From positions 1-64,000 of the forward strand of contig NZ_BONC01000017.1 in the NCBI RefSeq assembly GCF_016862515.1: a DNA stretch of 64,000 nucleotides, read 5' to 3'. Below, one piece after another: positions 16,549 to 24,798 of this stretch (positions within the stretch are counted from its first letter, which is position 1; the number at the start of each line of letters is the position of its first letter). Below the pieces are notes generated by a model. That model was not told the DNA's origin. It was given only the letters and a program-made list of their open reading frames with translations, and did not search any database. Origin of the DNA: Asanoa iriomotensis (GTDB lineage: Bacteria > Actinomycetota > Actinomycetes > Mycobacteriales > Micromonosporaceae). The position numbers were made by a program, and so were the translations under genes.

Positions 16549-17388
16549 ATGTCCGAGGTGTACGCCGAGTTGCGCCCCCGCGCCTTCGCCATCGCGTACC
16601 GGATGCTGGGCAGTGTCAGCGAAGCCGAGGACATCGTGCAGGAGGCGTTCCTGCGCATGCACCAGACGGAGGAGATCACCTCGCCGCGCGCGTTCGTGGC
16701 GACGCTGGTCACCCGGCTGTCCATCGACCAGTTGCGGTCGGCCAGGGTCCGGCGCGAGAGGTACGTCGGTGAGTGGCTGCCCGAACCCGTCCTGTCCGAG
16801 CCGTCGCCGGCCGACCAGGCCGAGACCGCCGACTCACTGTCACTGGCGTTCCTCGTGCTGCTGGAGAGCCTGTCGCCCCGGCAACGGGCCGCGTTCCTGC
16901 TGCGCGAGGTCTTCGACTACCCGTACCCGGAGGTGGCCGAGATCGTCGGCACCGATGTGGACACCACCCGCCACCTGGTCGCCAAGGCGCGCCACCACGT
17001 CAAGGAGCGCCGCCCGCGCTACCCGGCCTCGCGGCAGCAGCGGCAGGAGTTGGCCGAGCGCTTCACCGCCGCCGCCAGCCGGGGCGACCTCGCGGCGCTG
17101 GAGGCGCTGCTGGCCGACGACGTCGCCCTGCACGCCGACGGCGGCGGCCGGGTGCCGGCGCTGGGCCGGGCGGTCGACGGCCGCCACCGGGTCGCCCGGA
17201 CCATCGCGGTCGGCTTCCGCAAGATCGCCGAGCGCGGCCTCCGGGTGAAGATCGCCGAGGTCAACGGCCAGCCCGGCTTCGTGACGGTCGACGCCGACGA
17301 CCGCCTGATCATGGTGATGGGCATGGACGTCGCCGACGGCCGGATCCGGGCGCTGCACTCGATCGTCAACCCCGACAAGCTGCCCTGA
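16549..17388 (+). CDS. ECF41-type sigma factor with SnoaL-like C-terminal domain (279 aa)
   Basis: Extracytoplasmic-function sigma factor. Sigma region 2 spans about residues 1-70 and region 4 about 100-155; a SnoaL-like domain follows. The three family hallmarks are present: WLPEP at 76-80 in the linker, DGGGR at 197-201 and NPDKL at 274-278. In characterised ECF41 proteins the C-terminal domain replaces an anti-sigma factor and sets activity. No anti-sigma gene is nearby. It directly abuts its presumed target gene and would direct its own operon (inference). Confidence 0.92.
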   Translation: MSEVYAELRPRAFAIAYRMLGSVSEAEDIVQEAFLRMHQTEEITSPRAFVATLVTRLSIDQLRSARVRRERYVGEWLPEPVLSEPSPADQAETADSLSLAFLVLLESLSPRQRAAFLLREVFDYPYPEVAEIVGTDVDTTRHLVAKARHHVKERRPRYPASRQQRQELAERFTAAASRGDLAALEALLADDVALHADGGGRVPALGRAVDGRHRVARTIAVGFRKIAERGLRVKIAEVNGQPGFVTVDADDRLIMVMGMDVADGRIRALHSIVNPDKLP

Positions 17389-17501
17389 CCCGGAGAGGGA
17401 TCGATCGCGGCCTGGATGGCGTAGGGCCGCGCGGCTCGGGCCGCACCAGCGGCAGGCCTTCCGCGATCAGCTCTCGGTCCCAGCGCGACCGGTCCTGGTC
17501 G

Positions 17502-18182
17502 TCAGATCGCGGCGATCCACTCGTACCACGACGGCAGCCCGTCGCCGGTTGTCGCCGAGACCGTGAGCAGCGTCAGGTCCGGGTTGACCGCGCGGGCGTG
17601 CTTGGCGCACAGGTCCAGGTCGAAGTCGACGTACGGCAGCAGGTCGATCTTGTTGATCAGCACCAGGTCCGCCGCCGCGAACATGTAGGGGTACTTCAGC
17701 GGCTTGTCCGTGCCCTCGGTCACCGAGATGACCACCACCTTGCGCTGCTCGCCCAGGTCGAACATGGCCGGGCAGACCAGGTTGCCGACGTTCTCCACGA
17801 ACACCACCGCACCCGCCGGCGGGTCCAGCCTGGACAGTGCCGAGCGCACCAGCGCCGCGTCCAGGTGGCAGCCGGCCCCGGTGTTGACCTGCACCGCGGG
17901 CGCGCCCGTGCGGCGCAGCCGCTCCGCGTCCAGCGACGTGGCCTGGTCGCCCTCGATGACCGCCGCCGGCCGCACGCGGGCCAGCGCGACCAGCGTCCGC
18001 TCCAGCAGCGTGGTCTTGCCGGAGCCGGGCGAGCTCATCAGGTTGAGCGCGATCGCGTCCCGCTTGCGCAGCCAGGCCCGGTTGTCCCGGGCGATGGCGT
18101 CGTTCTTGGCGAGCACGTTCTGTTCCAGAGACACATGCTCATGAGCGTGGTCACCGTCAGGGCAACCGCAGGTTCCGCACAC
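17502..18182 (-). CDS. hypB: Hydrogenase nickel-incorporation GTPase HypB (226 aa)
   Basis: GTPase that with HypA loads nickel into the hydrogenase large subunit. The N-terminal high-affinity metal motif CGTCGC gives C2, C5 and C7. A short histidine-containing patch (DHAHEH) follows; there is no long His-rich stretch. The P-loop SPGSGKTT is at 51-58, the nucleotide-sensing metal site C105-H106 lies in GAGCHLD, and NKIDL marks the guanine site. The GTG start is three bases after the hypA stop. The two genes are transcribed away from the rest of the hydrogenase locus. Confidence 0.96.
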   Translation of the reverse strand: MCGTCGCPDGDHAHEHVSLEQNVLAKNDAIARDNRAWLRKRDAIALNLMSSPGSGKTTLLERTLVALARVRPAAVIEGDQATSLDAERLRRTGAPAVQVNTGAGCHLDAALVRSALSRLDPPAGAVVFVENVGNLVCPAMFDLGEQRKVVVISVTEGTDKPLKYPYMFAAADLVLINKIDLLPYVDFDLDLCAKHARAVNPDLTLLTVSATTGDGLPSWYEWIAAI

Positions 18183-18185
18183 CGC

Positions 18186-18515
18186 TCAACCCACCTCCAT
18201 CGAGACGATCTTCAACTCGCGGCCGGCGAGCACCGAGACGTCGGCGCTGCCGCACGCGCACAGCAACACGGGGTCGGGCAGGTCGAACGACACGCCGCAG
18301 GCCCGACACGCCGCGCGGGCCGGTGTCACGTCGATCTCCAGGCGGGCGCCCTCGACGACGGTGCCGGCGGCGACGAGGTCGAAGCAGAACTCCAGAGACG
18401 CGGGCACGACGGCCGTCAGGGCTCCGACCTGCAGTCGGACCGCGTGCACCCGACGTGAACCCGCCCGCGAGAGGACCTCGTCCACGACGCTCTGCGTGAT
18501 CGACAGCTCGTGCAC
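18186..18515 (-). CDS. hypA: Hydrogenase nickel metallochaperone HypA (109 aa)
   Basis: Nickel chaperone for [NiFe]-hydrogenase maturation. The start is set at GTG 18515 because the mature protein must begin M-H-E-L, with H2 as nickel ligand, and GGAGCGGC lies just upstream. The zinc site is visible as CRAC followed by CAC; the second pair is CxC, one residue shorter than the usual CxxC. The C-terminal GRELKIVSMEV is canonical. Confidence 0.94.
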   Translation of the reverse strand: MHELSITQSVVDEVLSRAGSRRVHAVRLQVGALTAVVPASLEFCFDLVAAGTVVEGARLEIDVTPARAACRACGVSFDLPDPVLLCACGSADVSVLAGRELKIVSMEVG

Positions 18516-18527
18516 GCCGCTCCTTGT

Positions 18528-18539
18528 TGACAATTGTCA
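18528..18539. promoter_or_regulatory. Perfect 12-bp palindrome in the hypA/hhyS divergent region
   Basis: TGACAATTGTCA is self-complementary and sits 12 bp upstream of the hypA start and 95 bp upstream of hhyS. It stands out against GC-rich surroundings and has the size of a dimeric repressor site. The regulator is unknown. Confidence 0.55.
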
Positions 18540-18634
18540 GCGTTGCGCCTACTTGCGGCCTAGGTCCGATATTACGCTGAGCACCGAGCTAAGCACGTTC
18601 AGCGACGCCGGACGCGCTCGGAAAGGCGGACACC

Positions 18635-19690
18635 ATGCCGACGCAAGAAGCGATCAAGGCCGAGGAAACCCTCATCCACGTTCTCTGGATCAACGCCGGG
18701 CTCAGCTGCGACGGCGACTCGGTGTCGCTGACCGCCGCGACCCAGCCGAGCATCGAGGAGATCGCCCTCGGCGCGCTGCCGGGCCTGCCCAAGGTCGCGG
18801 TCCACTGGCCACTGATCGACTTCGAGTGCGGCCCGAACGGCGGCGCCGACGACTTCCTCGAGTGGTTCTTCAAGGCCGACCGCGGCGAGCTCGACCCATT
18901 CGTGCTCGTCGTCGAGGGCTCGATCGCCAACGAGGAGCTCAAGAGCGAGGGCTACTGGACCGGCTTCGGCAACAACCCGGCGACCGACCAGCCGATCACG
19001 ATGAGCGGCTGGCTCGACCGGCTCGCGCCGAAGGCGACCGCGATCGTGGCGACCGGCACCTGCGCGACGTACGGCGGCATCCACGCGATGGCCGGCAACC
19101 CGACCGGCGCGATGGGCGTGGCCGACTACCTCGGCTGGGACTGGAAGTCCAAGGCCGGCATCCCGATCGTCAACGTGCCCGGCTGCCCGATCCAGCCCGA
19201 CAACATGTCGGAGACGCTGACGTACCTGCTCTACATGGCTACCGGTCAGGCGCCGATGATCCCGCTCGACGACGCGCTGCGGCCCACCTGGCTGTTCGGC
19301 GCGACCGTGCACGAGGGCTGTGACCGCGCCGGCTACTACGAGCAGAGCGACTTCGCGACCGAGTACGGCCAGCCCGAGTGCATCGTCAAGCTCGGCTGTT
19401 GGGGCCCGGCGGTGAAGTGCAACGTGCCCAAGCGCGGCTGGATGAACGGCCTGGGCGGCTGCCCGAACGTCGGCGGCATCTGCATCGGCTGCACCATGCC
19501 CGGCTTCCCCGACAAGTTCATGCCGTTCATGGACGAGCCGCCCGGCGCGAAGCTCTCCACGACCACCGGCGCCGCGTACGGCAAGACGATGCGCAGCCTG
19601 CGCAACATCACCACCCACACGCTCGACCGCGAGCCCAAGTGGCGCAAGCGCGGCCGCGAACTCACCACCGGCGCGAAGCGCACCTGGTGA
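18635..19690 (+). CDS. hhyS: Group 1h [NiFe]-hydrogenase small subunit HhyS (351 aa)
   Basis: Electron-transfer subunit of the high-affinity, oxygen-tolerant group 1h (former group 5) uptake hydrogenase. The opening INAGLSCDGDSVS is diagnostic: C25-x-x-D28 matches the 3Cys-1Asp proximal cluster known from the Ralstonia eutropha actinobacterial-type enzyme. Further cysteines occur in TGTCATYGG, NVPGCP, EGCDRAGYY, LGCWGP and the GGCPNVGGICIGC block. There is neither a Tat signal nor a C-terminal membrane helix, so the enzyme is cytosolic. GGAAAGG precedes the ATG. hhyL follows 25 bp on. Confidence 0.96.
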   Translation: MPTQEAIKAEETLIHVLWINAGLSCDGDSVSLTAATQPSIEEIALGALPGLPKVAVHWPLIDFECGPNGGADDFLEWFFKADRGELDPFVLVVEGSIANEELKSEGYWTGFGNNPATDQPITMSGWLDRLAPKATAIVATGTCATYGGIHAMAGNPTGAMGVADYLGWDWKSKAGIPIVNVPGCPIQPDNMSETLTYLLYMATGQAPMIPLDDALRPTWLFGATVHEGCDRAGYYEQSDFATEYGQPECIVKLGCWGPAVKCNVPKRGWMNGLGGCPNVGGICIGCTMPGFPDKFMPFMDEPPGAKLSTTTGAAYGKTMRSLRNITTHTLDREPKWRKRGRELTTGAKRTW

Positions 19691-19715
19691 CCCGACGAGA
19701 GAGGCAGCCGAACCG

Positions 19716-21506
19716 ATGACGGTGACGCAACCGCAACGCGCTTCCGGCGCGGGGACCGAGTCCCTTGTGGACATGGCGTGGGACCCGATCACCCGCATCG
19801 TGGGTAGCCTGGGTATCTACACCAAGATCGATTTCAACCAGCGGGTGGTCGCGGAGTGCCACAGCACCAGCTCGATCTTCCGCGGGTACTCGATCTTCAT
19901 GCGCGGCAAGGACCCGCGGGACGCCCACTTCATCACCAGCCGGATCTGCGGCATCTGCGGCGACAACCACGCGACCTGCTCCTGTTACACGCAGAACATG
20001 GCGTACAAGGTGAAGCCGCCGGCGATCGGTGAGTGGATCGTCAACCTCGGTGAGGCCGCCGAGTACATGTTCGACCACAACATCTTCCAGGAGAACCTGG
20101 TCGGGGTCGACTACTGCGAGAAGATGGTCGCCGAGACCAACCCGGGCGTGCTCGAGCAGGCCAACCGCACCGATGCGCCCAACGCGGGTGCGCACGGCTA
20201 CCGCACCATCGGCGACATCATGCGCGCGCTCAACCCGTTCACGGGCGACCACTACCGCGAGGCGCTGCAGGTCAGCCGGATGACCCGCGAGATGTTCTGC
20301 CTGATGGAAGGACGCCACGTCCATCCGTCCACGTTGTACCCCGGCGGTGTCGGCACGGTCGCGACCGTCCAGCTCATGACCGACTACATGAGCCGGCTCA
20401 TGCGCTACGTCGAGTTCATGAAGAAGGTCGTGCCGATGCACGACGACCTCTTCAACTTCTTCTACCAGGCGCTGCCCGGCTACGAGATGGTCGGCAACCG
20501 GCGGATCATGCTCGGCTGCTGGGGTTCGTTCCAGGACCCGGAGCACTGCAACTTCGAGTACAAGGACATGACCGACTGGGGTCGCAAGATGTACGTGACC
20601 CCCGGCATCGTCGTCGACGGCAAGCTGGTCACCACCGACCTCGTCCGGATCAACCTCGGCATCCGCATCCTGCTCGGCTCGTCCTACTACCAGGACTGGG
20701 AAGGCCAGGAGATGTTCGTGACCGAGGACCCGCTGGGCAACCCGGTCGACAAGCGGCACCCCTGGAACCAGCACACCAACCCGCAGCCGCAGAAGCGCGA
20801 CCTCGACGGCAACTACAGCTGGGTGATGTCGCCGCGCTGGTTCGACGGCAAGGACTACCTGGCCCTGGACACCGGCGGCGGCCCGCTGGCCCGGCTCTGG
20901 TCGACCGCGCTGGCCGGCCTGGTCGACATCGGCTACGTGCAGTCCACCGGGCGCAGCGTGAAGATCAACCTCCCGAAGACCGCGCTGAAGGGCCCGGTCG
21001 AGCTGGAGTGGCACATTCCCCAGTGGAGCAACACGCTGGAGCGCAACCGGGCCCGCACCTACTTCCAGGCGTACGCGGCCGCCTGTGCGCTGCACTTCGC
21101 CGAGCAGGCGCTGGGCGAGATCCGCGCCGGGCGGACCAAGACCTGGGAGAAGTTCGACGTGCCGAAGGACAGCATCGGCTGCGGCTTCACCGAGGCGGTG
21201 CGCGGTGTGCTCTCGCACCACATGGTGATCCGGGACGGGAAGATCGCCAACTACCACCCGTACCCGCCGACCCCGTGGAACGCGAGCCCCCGGGACAGCT
21301 TCGGCACTCCCGGCCCCTACGAGGACGCGGTGCAGGGTCAGCCGATCTTCGAGGAGAACGACCGGGAGCACTTCAAGGGCATCGACATCATGCGTACGGT
21401 CCGCAGCTTCGACCCCTGCCTGCCCTGTGGCGTGCACATGTACCTGGGCAACGGCAAGAAGCTCGAGATGCTGCACTCGCCGACGCAGACGGCCGGCATC
21501 GAGTGA
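19716..21506 (+). CDS. hhyL: Group 1h [NiFe]-hydrogenase large subunit HhyL (596 aa)
   Basis: Catalytic subunit that oxidises H2 at the Ni-Fe site. The L1 motif TSRICGICGDNHATC supplies C78 and C81; L2 is DPCLPCGVH at 566-574 supplying C568 and C571. The 22 residues after H574 are the C-terminal extension removed by the maturation protease encoded downstream. The L1 wording is characteristic of group 1h, the enzymes that scavenge atmospheric H2 in Streptomyces, Rhodococcus and mycobacteria. Its stop overlaps the next start by GTGA. Confidence 0.97.
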   Translation: MTVTQPQRASGAGTESLVDMAWDPITRIVGSLGIYTKIDFNQRVVAECHSTSSIFRGYSIFMRGKDPRDAHFITSRICGICGDNHATCSCYTQNMAYKVKPPAIGEWIVNLGEAAEYMFDHNIFQENLVGVDYCEKMVAETNPGVLEQANRTDAPNAGAHGYRTIGDIMRALNPFTGDHYREALQVSRMTREMFCLMEGRHVHPSTLYPGGVGTVATVQLMTDYMSRLMRYVEFMKKVVPMHDDLFNFFYQALPGYEMVGNRRIMLGCWGSFQDPEHCNFEYKDMTDWGRKMYVTPGIVVDGKLVTTDLVRINLGIRILLGSSYYQDWEGQEMFVTEDPLGNPVDKRHPWNQHTNPQPQKRDLDGNYSWVMSPRWFDGKDYLALDTGGGPLARLWSTALAGLVDIGYVQSTGRSVKINLPKTALKGPVELEWHIPQWSNTLERNRARTYFQAYAAACALHFAEQALGEIRAGRTKTWEKFDVPKDSIGCGFTEAVRGVLSHHMVIRDGKIANYHPYPPTPWNASPRDSFGTPGPYEDAVQGQPIFEENDREHFKGIDIMRTVRSFDPCLPCGVHMYLGNGKKLEMLHSPTQTAGIE

Positions 21507-22060
21507 CCACTGTAGACACCAAGGCTCCGGCCGCCGCCGACTGGCGCGCGGCCGGAGACCGCATCGAGGCACTGATCACGGCGAGCGCGGCCGGCGGGGC
21601 GGTGGCCCGGGACCGGGCCGAGGAGCTCGTCCGGCTGGTCGTCGACCTCTACGGTGCCGGCCTGGAACGCCTGCTGGAGTTGCTGCACGAGCGCGGCGCG
21701 CTCGGCGACGACGTGCTCGACGCCCTCGCCGGCGACGAGCTGGTCGCCAGCCTGCTGCTCGTGCACGGCCTGCACCCGGAGAGTGCGTCGACCCGCGTGG
21801 CGAAGGCGCTGGCGGCGGCCGCCCCCGGTGGCGAGGCCGCGCTCATCGACATCACACCCGAGGGCATCGCCCGGGTACGCCTGACCGCCAGCGGCTGCTC
21901 GTCGGCACCCTTGAAGGCGGCCGTGGAGTCCGCGGTCGCCGACGCCGCACCCGAGGTCGTGACCATCGAGGTGCTCGCCGGCGACCCGGCCGCCGGACCG
22001 ATCATCCCGGTCGGCTCGCTGTTCAGCCGGGTCGGCCCGGCGCACGCGGAGACGCCGTGA
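21503..22060 (+). CDS. NifU-like hydrogenase accessory protein (185 aa)
   Basis: Helical N-terminal part (about 1-105) followed by a NifU C-terminal-like domain (about 110-175). In true NifU/Nfu scaffolds this domain carries CxxCP; here the motif reads C132-S-S-A135-P, so the second cysteine is alanine. A canonical two-cysteine Fe-S scaffold site is therefore absent. Genes of this type follow hhyL in actinobacterial group 1h loci. It overlaps both neighbours by 4 bp. Role is presumed to be in cluster delivery or enzyme assembly. Confidence 0.85.
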   Translation: MTTVDTKAPAAADWRAAGDRIEALITASAAGGAVARDRAEELVRLVVDLYGAGLERLLELLHERGALGDDVLDALAGDELVASLLLVHGLHPESASTRVAKALAAAAPGGEAALIDITPEGIARVRLTASGCSSAPLKAAVESAVADAAPEVVTIEVLAGDPAAGPIIPVGSLFSRVGPAHAETP

Positions 22061-22683
22061 CCCAGCCGCTCGGCGCGCTGCGCCGGATCAGCCGGGACCG
22101 GCCCGCACCGCGGGTCGCGGGGGAGCGCTGCGAGATGTGCGCCCAGCCCGTGCCCGGAGCGCACGGCCACGTCGTGCACCTCGAGGGTCGCGCGCTGATG
22201 TGCACATGCCGGGCCTGCTACCTGCTGTTCTCCGGCGACGGTGACCAGCGCTACCGGGCCGTGCCGGACCGCTACCTGAGCTTTCCGAACGTCTCCGCCG
22301 ACGGCCCGGCGTTCGACGCCCTGGACATCCCGGTCGGGCTGGTTTTCCTCTTCTACAACTCGGTGCAGGACCGGCTGGTCGGGTTCTACCCCGGCCCGGC
22401 CGGCGCGACCGAGTCGGAGCTGCCGCTGGACGCCTGGGCCGGCGTGCTCGCCGCCCACCCCGAGCTGGCCACGCTGCGGCCCGACGTGGAGGCCCTGCTG
22501 GTGCGCCGCACGACGCCCGGTGCCGCCCACTCCGGCTCGTGCCACCTCGTGCCGATCGACGTCTGCTACGAGCTCGTCGGCACGCTGCGCCAGGGCTGGC
22601 GTGGCTTCGACGGCGGCACCGAGGCGCGGGCCGCGGTGGCCGACTTCTTCACCCGGGTGCAGGAGCGGAGCGTCGACGGATGA
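22057..22683 (+). CDS. DUF5947-type hydrogenase-locus protein with zinc-ribbon-like cysteines (208 aa)
   Basis: Conserved protein of group 1h hydrogenase loci, function unknown. Residues 25-54 contain C25-x-x-C28 and C49-x-C51-x-x-C54, a possible metal- or Fe-S-binding site like a rubredoxin or zinc ribbon. The rest is globular with a strand-rich centre (DIPVGLVFLFYNSVQDRLVGFYPGP). It overlaps both neighbours by 4 bp (GTGA, ATGA), so it is translated in step with them. It might serve as an electron carrier or assembly factor, but that is inference. Confidence 0.85.
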   Translation: MTQPLGALRRISRDRPAPRVAGERCEMCAQPVPGAHGHVVHLEGRALMCTCRACYLLFSGDGDQRYRAVPDRYLSFPNVSADGPAFDALDIPVGLVFLFYNSVQDRLVGFYPGPAGATESELPLDAWAGVLAAHPELATLRPDVEALLVRRTTPGAAHSGSCHLVPIDVCYELVGTLRQGWRGFDGGTEARAAVADFFTRVQERSVDG

Positions 22684-23315
22684 CCCTGCTCTTCGCCGTC
22701 CGCGACATCGTCGCCGAGCCGCACGCCGTGACCCCGCAGCTGACCGCCAAGCTGCGGATCGACGACGACGCCGGCCGCCGGGTGCACGCGATGACGCTGC
22801 GCTGCCAGGTGCGGGTCGAGCCGCAGCGGCGCGGGTACGACCCCGCCGAGGGCGAGGCGCTGCGCGGGCTGTTCGGCGGGCGGGAGCGGTGGACCGACAC
22901 CGTGCGCCCGTTCCCGTGGCTGCGCTGCGACACCACCGTGCCGGGCTTCGCCGGCGGCACCGAGGTCGACCTGGCGCTGCCGTGCACGTACGACCTCGAC
23001 GTGGTCGGCACCAGCTATCTGCACGCCCTGACCGACGGCACGGTCCCGCTCTCGTTCCTGTTCTCCGGCACCGTGTTCGTGCCCGGCGGGACCGGCTTCG
23101 CGGTGGAGCCGGTGCCCTGGGACCGGACCGCCGCCTACGACCTGCCGGTCGCGGTCTGGCGGGACATGATCGAGCAGTACTTCCCCGGCACCGGCTGGCT
23201 CCGCCTCGACCGCGAGGTGCTCGACGCCCTCGCCGCCCTCCGCGCCCGGCAGGGCCACGTGAGCTGGGAAGAGACCATTCGTTCGCTGCTGCCCGCCGAC
23301 GAGGTGGTCGCATGA
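22680..23315 (+). CDS. DUF6084-type hydrogenase-locus protein (211 aa)
   Basis: Conserved unknown in group 1h loci. It is soluble and strand-rich (VHAMTLRCQVRVEPQRRGYDP, PFPWLRCDTTVPGFAGGTEVDLALPC, VPLSFLFSGTVF), suggesting a beta-sandwich. Three cysteines occur but not as a cluster motif. It overlaps the flanking genes by ATGA on both sides. Found with the NifU-like, DUF5947 and 456-residue genes, it probably contributes to assembly or to the oligomeric state of the enzyme (inference). Confidence 0.85.
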   Translation: MTLLFAVRDIVAEPHAVTPQLTAKLRIDDDAGRRVHAMTLRCQVRVEPQRRGYDPAEGEALRGLFGGRERWTDTVRPFPWLRCDTTVPGFAGGTEVDLALPCTYDLDVVGTSYLHALTDGTVPLSFLFSGTVFVPGGTGFAVEPVPWDRTAAYDLPVAVWRDMIEQYFPGTGWLRLDREVLDALAALRARQGHVSWEETIRSLLPADEVVA

Positions 23316-24682
23316 GTCTCGAGGCCGTCCGTGCGGTCGCCGACGCGGTGCTCTACGAGGGCTACCTGCTCTATCCCTACCGCGCCAGCTCCGGGAAGAA
23401 CCGGTCGCGCTGGCAGTTCGGGGTGCTCGGACCGCCCGGCGCCGCCGAGCGCGGCCTGGGCGAGGAGTCCGGGATGGCGATGCAGTGCCTGCTGACCGGC
23501 GACGCCCACGACGGCACGGTCGACGTGCACCTGCGCTTCCTGCAGCTCCAGGTGCGGCAGGCGCAGCGCCGGGTCGGCGACGGGACGTTCGTCGACGTCG
23601 AGGCGCTCCACGCGGCCGGACAGACCGTGCTCACCTGGGACGAGGCCGTCGAGCGGGAGGCCGTCTTCGCGGCGCAGGAGATCGGCCCGGACGCCGAGCT
23701 GCGGGTCGAGATCTCCGGCGGCGCCGACGTCGAGCCGCTGCTGGACGAGCTCGGCACCGAGGTCGGGCGGGTCGTCCGGCGGCGCTGGCCCGTCCGCGCC
23801 CACGTCCGGCTCGCCGCGGCGGTCGACGACGGCCAGACCAGGCTGACCGTTGCCGTCGAGAACGCGTACGACGGCCCGGTGTCCACGAAGGACGACGCCG
23901 TACGCAGCTCACTGCTCGGTGCGCACCTCGTGCTCAAAGCCAACCGCGCCGGCTTCGTCTCGGTGATCGACCCGCCGGACGCCGCCGCCGGCGCCGCCGC
24001 CCGGTGCGCCCAGCACCGCTGCTGGCCGGTGCTGGCCGGGCCGGCCGGCACGACCGACCTCGTGCTCGGCTCGCCGATCATCCTCTACGACCACCCCGAG
24101 GTGGCCGAGGAGAGCCCGGGCGCGCTGTTCGACGCGACCGAGATCGACGAGATCCTGGTGCTGCGGATCATGACGATGACCGAGGCGGAGAAGGCCGAGG
24201 CCAGGGCCACGGACCCGCAGGTCGCCGCCATCATCGACCGGTGCGACGGGCTCACCCCCGAAGAGCTGCAACGCCTGCACGGCGTGTTCCGGGACCCGGC
24301 GCCGCGCGACCTCCGCAACGTCGAACCCCCGACGTTCGAGACCGGGGGAATGCCGTGGTGGGACCCCGCGGCGGATGCCGCCGTCTCGCCCGAGACCGAC
24401 TCGGTCGTCGTGGACGGCGTCCGCGTGGGCAAGGGCAGCATCGTGCGGGTACACCCGCGCCGCCGGGCCGACGCGCAGGACCTGTTCTTCGCCGGCCAGC
24501 TCGCCCGGGTCACCGCCGTGCTGTCCGACGTGGACGGTGGCACGCACGTGGCCCTGGTGCTCGTCGACGACCCCGCGGCCGACCTGCACGACTGGTACGG
24601 CCGCTACTTCTACTTCGCGCCGGACGAGATCTCACCCGCCGGTGACGAGGAACCCATCCAGAGAGAGGAGAGCCGGTCATGA
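23312..24682 (+). CDS. Hydrogenase-locus conserved protein of unknown function (456 aa)
   Basis: Large soluble protein known to me only from its place in group 1h hydrogenase loci. It opens EAVRAVADAVLYEGYLLYPYRAS, and a C-terminal region about 370-450 (VGKGSIVRVHPRRRADAQDLFFAGQLARV, then VALVLVDDPAADLHDW) looks like an SH3-like small barrel. No catalytic signature, Fe-S motif or signal peptide is visible. It overlaps both neighbours by 4 bp. The length is close to what I expect for the family. Confidence 0.8.
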   Translation: MSLEAVRAVADAVLYEGYLLYPYRASSGKNRSRWQFGVLGPPGAAERGLGEESGMAMQCLLTGDAHDGTVDVHLRFLQLQVRQAQRRVGDGTFVDVEALHAAGQTVLTWDEAVEREAVFAAQEIGPDAELRVEISGGADVEPLLDELGTEVGRVVRRRWPVRAHVRLAAAVDDGQTRLTVAVENAYDGPVSTKDDAVRSSLLGAHLVLKANRAGFVSVIDPPDAAAGAAARCAQHRCWPVLAGPAGTTDLVLGSPIILYDHPEVAEESPGALFDATEIDEILVLRIMTMTEAEKAEARATDPQVAAIIDRCDGLTPEELQRLHGVFRDPAPRDLRNVEPPTFETGGMPWWDPAADAAVSPETDSVVVDGVRVGKGSIVRVHPRRRADAQDLFFAGQLARVTAVLSDVDGGTHVALVLVDDPAADLHDWYGRYFYFAPDEISPAGDEEPIQREESRS

Positions 24683-24798
24683 GAAGGCTCGGCATGGTGA
24701 CGGCGGGCGTCGGTGCCGCGGTGGCGCTGGCAGCCCTGGTGCTGACCGTCCGGTCCGTACCCGACATCCGGCGGTACCTGAAGATCCGCTCGATGTGA
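24679..24798 (+). CDS. DUF6893-type 39-aa membrane peptide
   Basis: Small ORF of 39 codons wedged between the 456-residue protein gene and the protease gene, overlapping each by 4 bp (ATGA, GTGA). It has a basic N-terminus (MRRLG), one hydrophobic helix (about residues 6-25) and a basic tail ([14 protein letters not shown]). A single-pass membrane peptide with positive ends could recruit the otherwise soluble hydrogenase to the membrane; that role is inference. Confidence 0.8.
   Translation: MRRLGMVTAGVGAAVALAALVLTVRSVPDIRRYLKIRSM

Noticed and set aside
17403-17468. GATCGCGG...CCGCGATC inverted repeat between the ECF41 and hypB genes as terminator
   Set aside because: The arms are short and about 50 nt apart, so a stable hairpin is unlikely.
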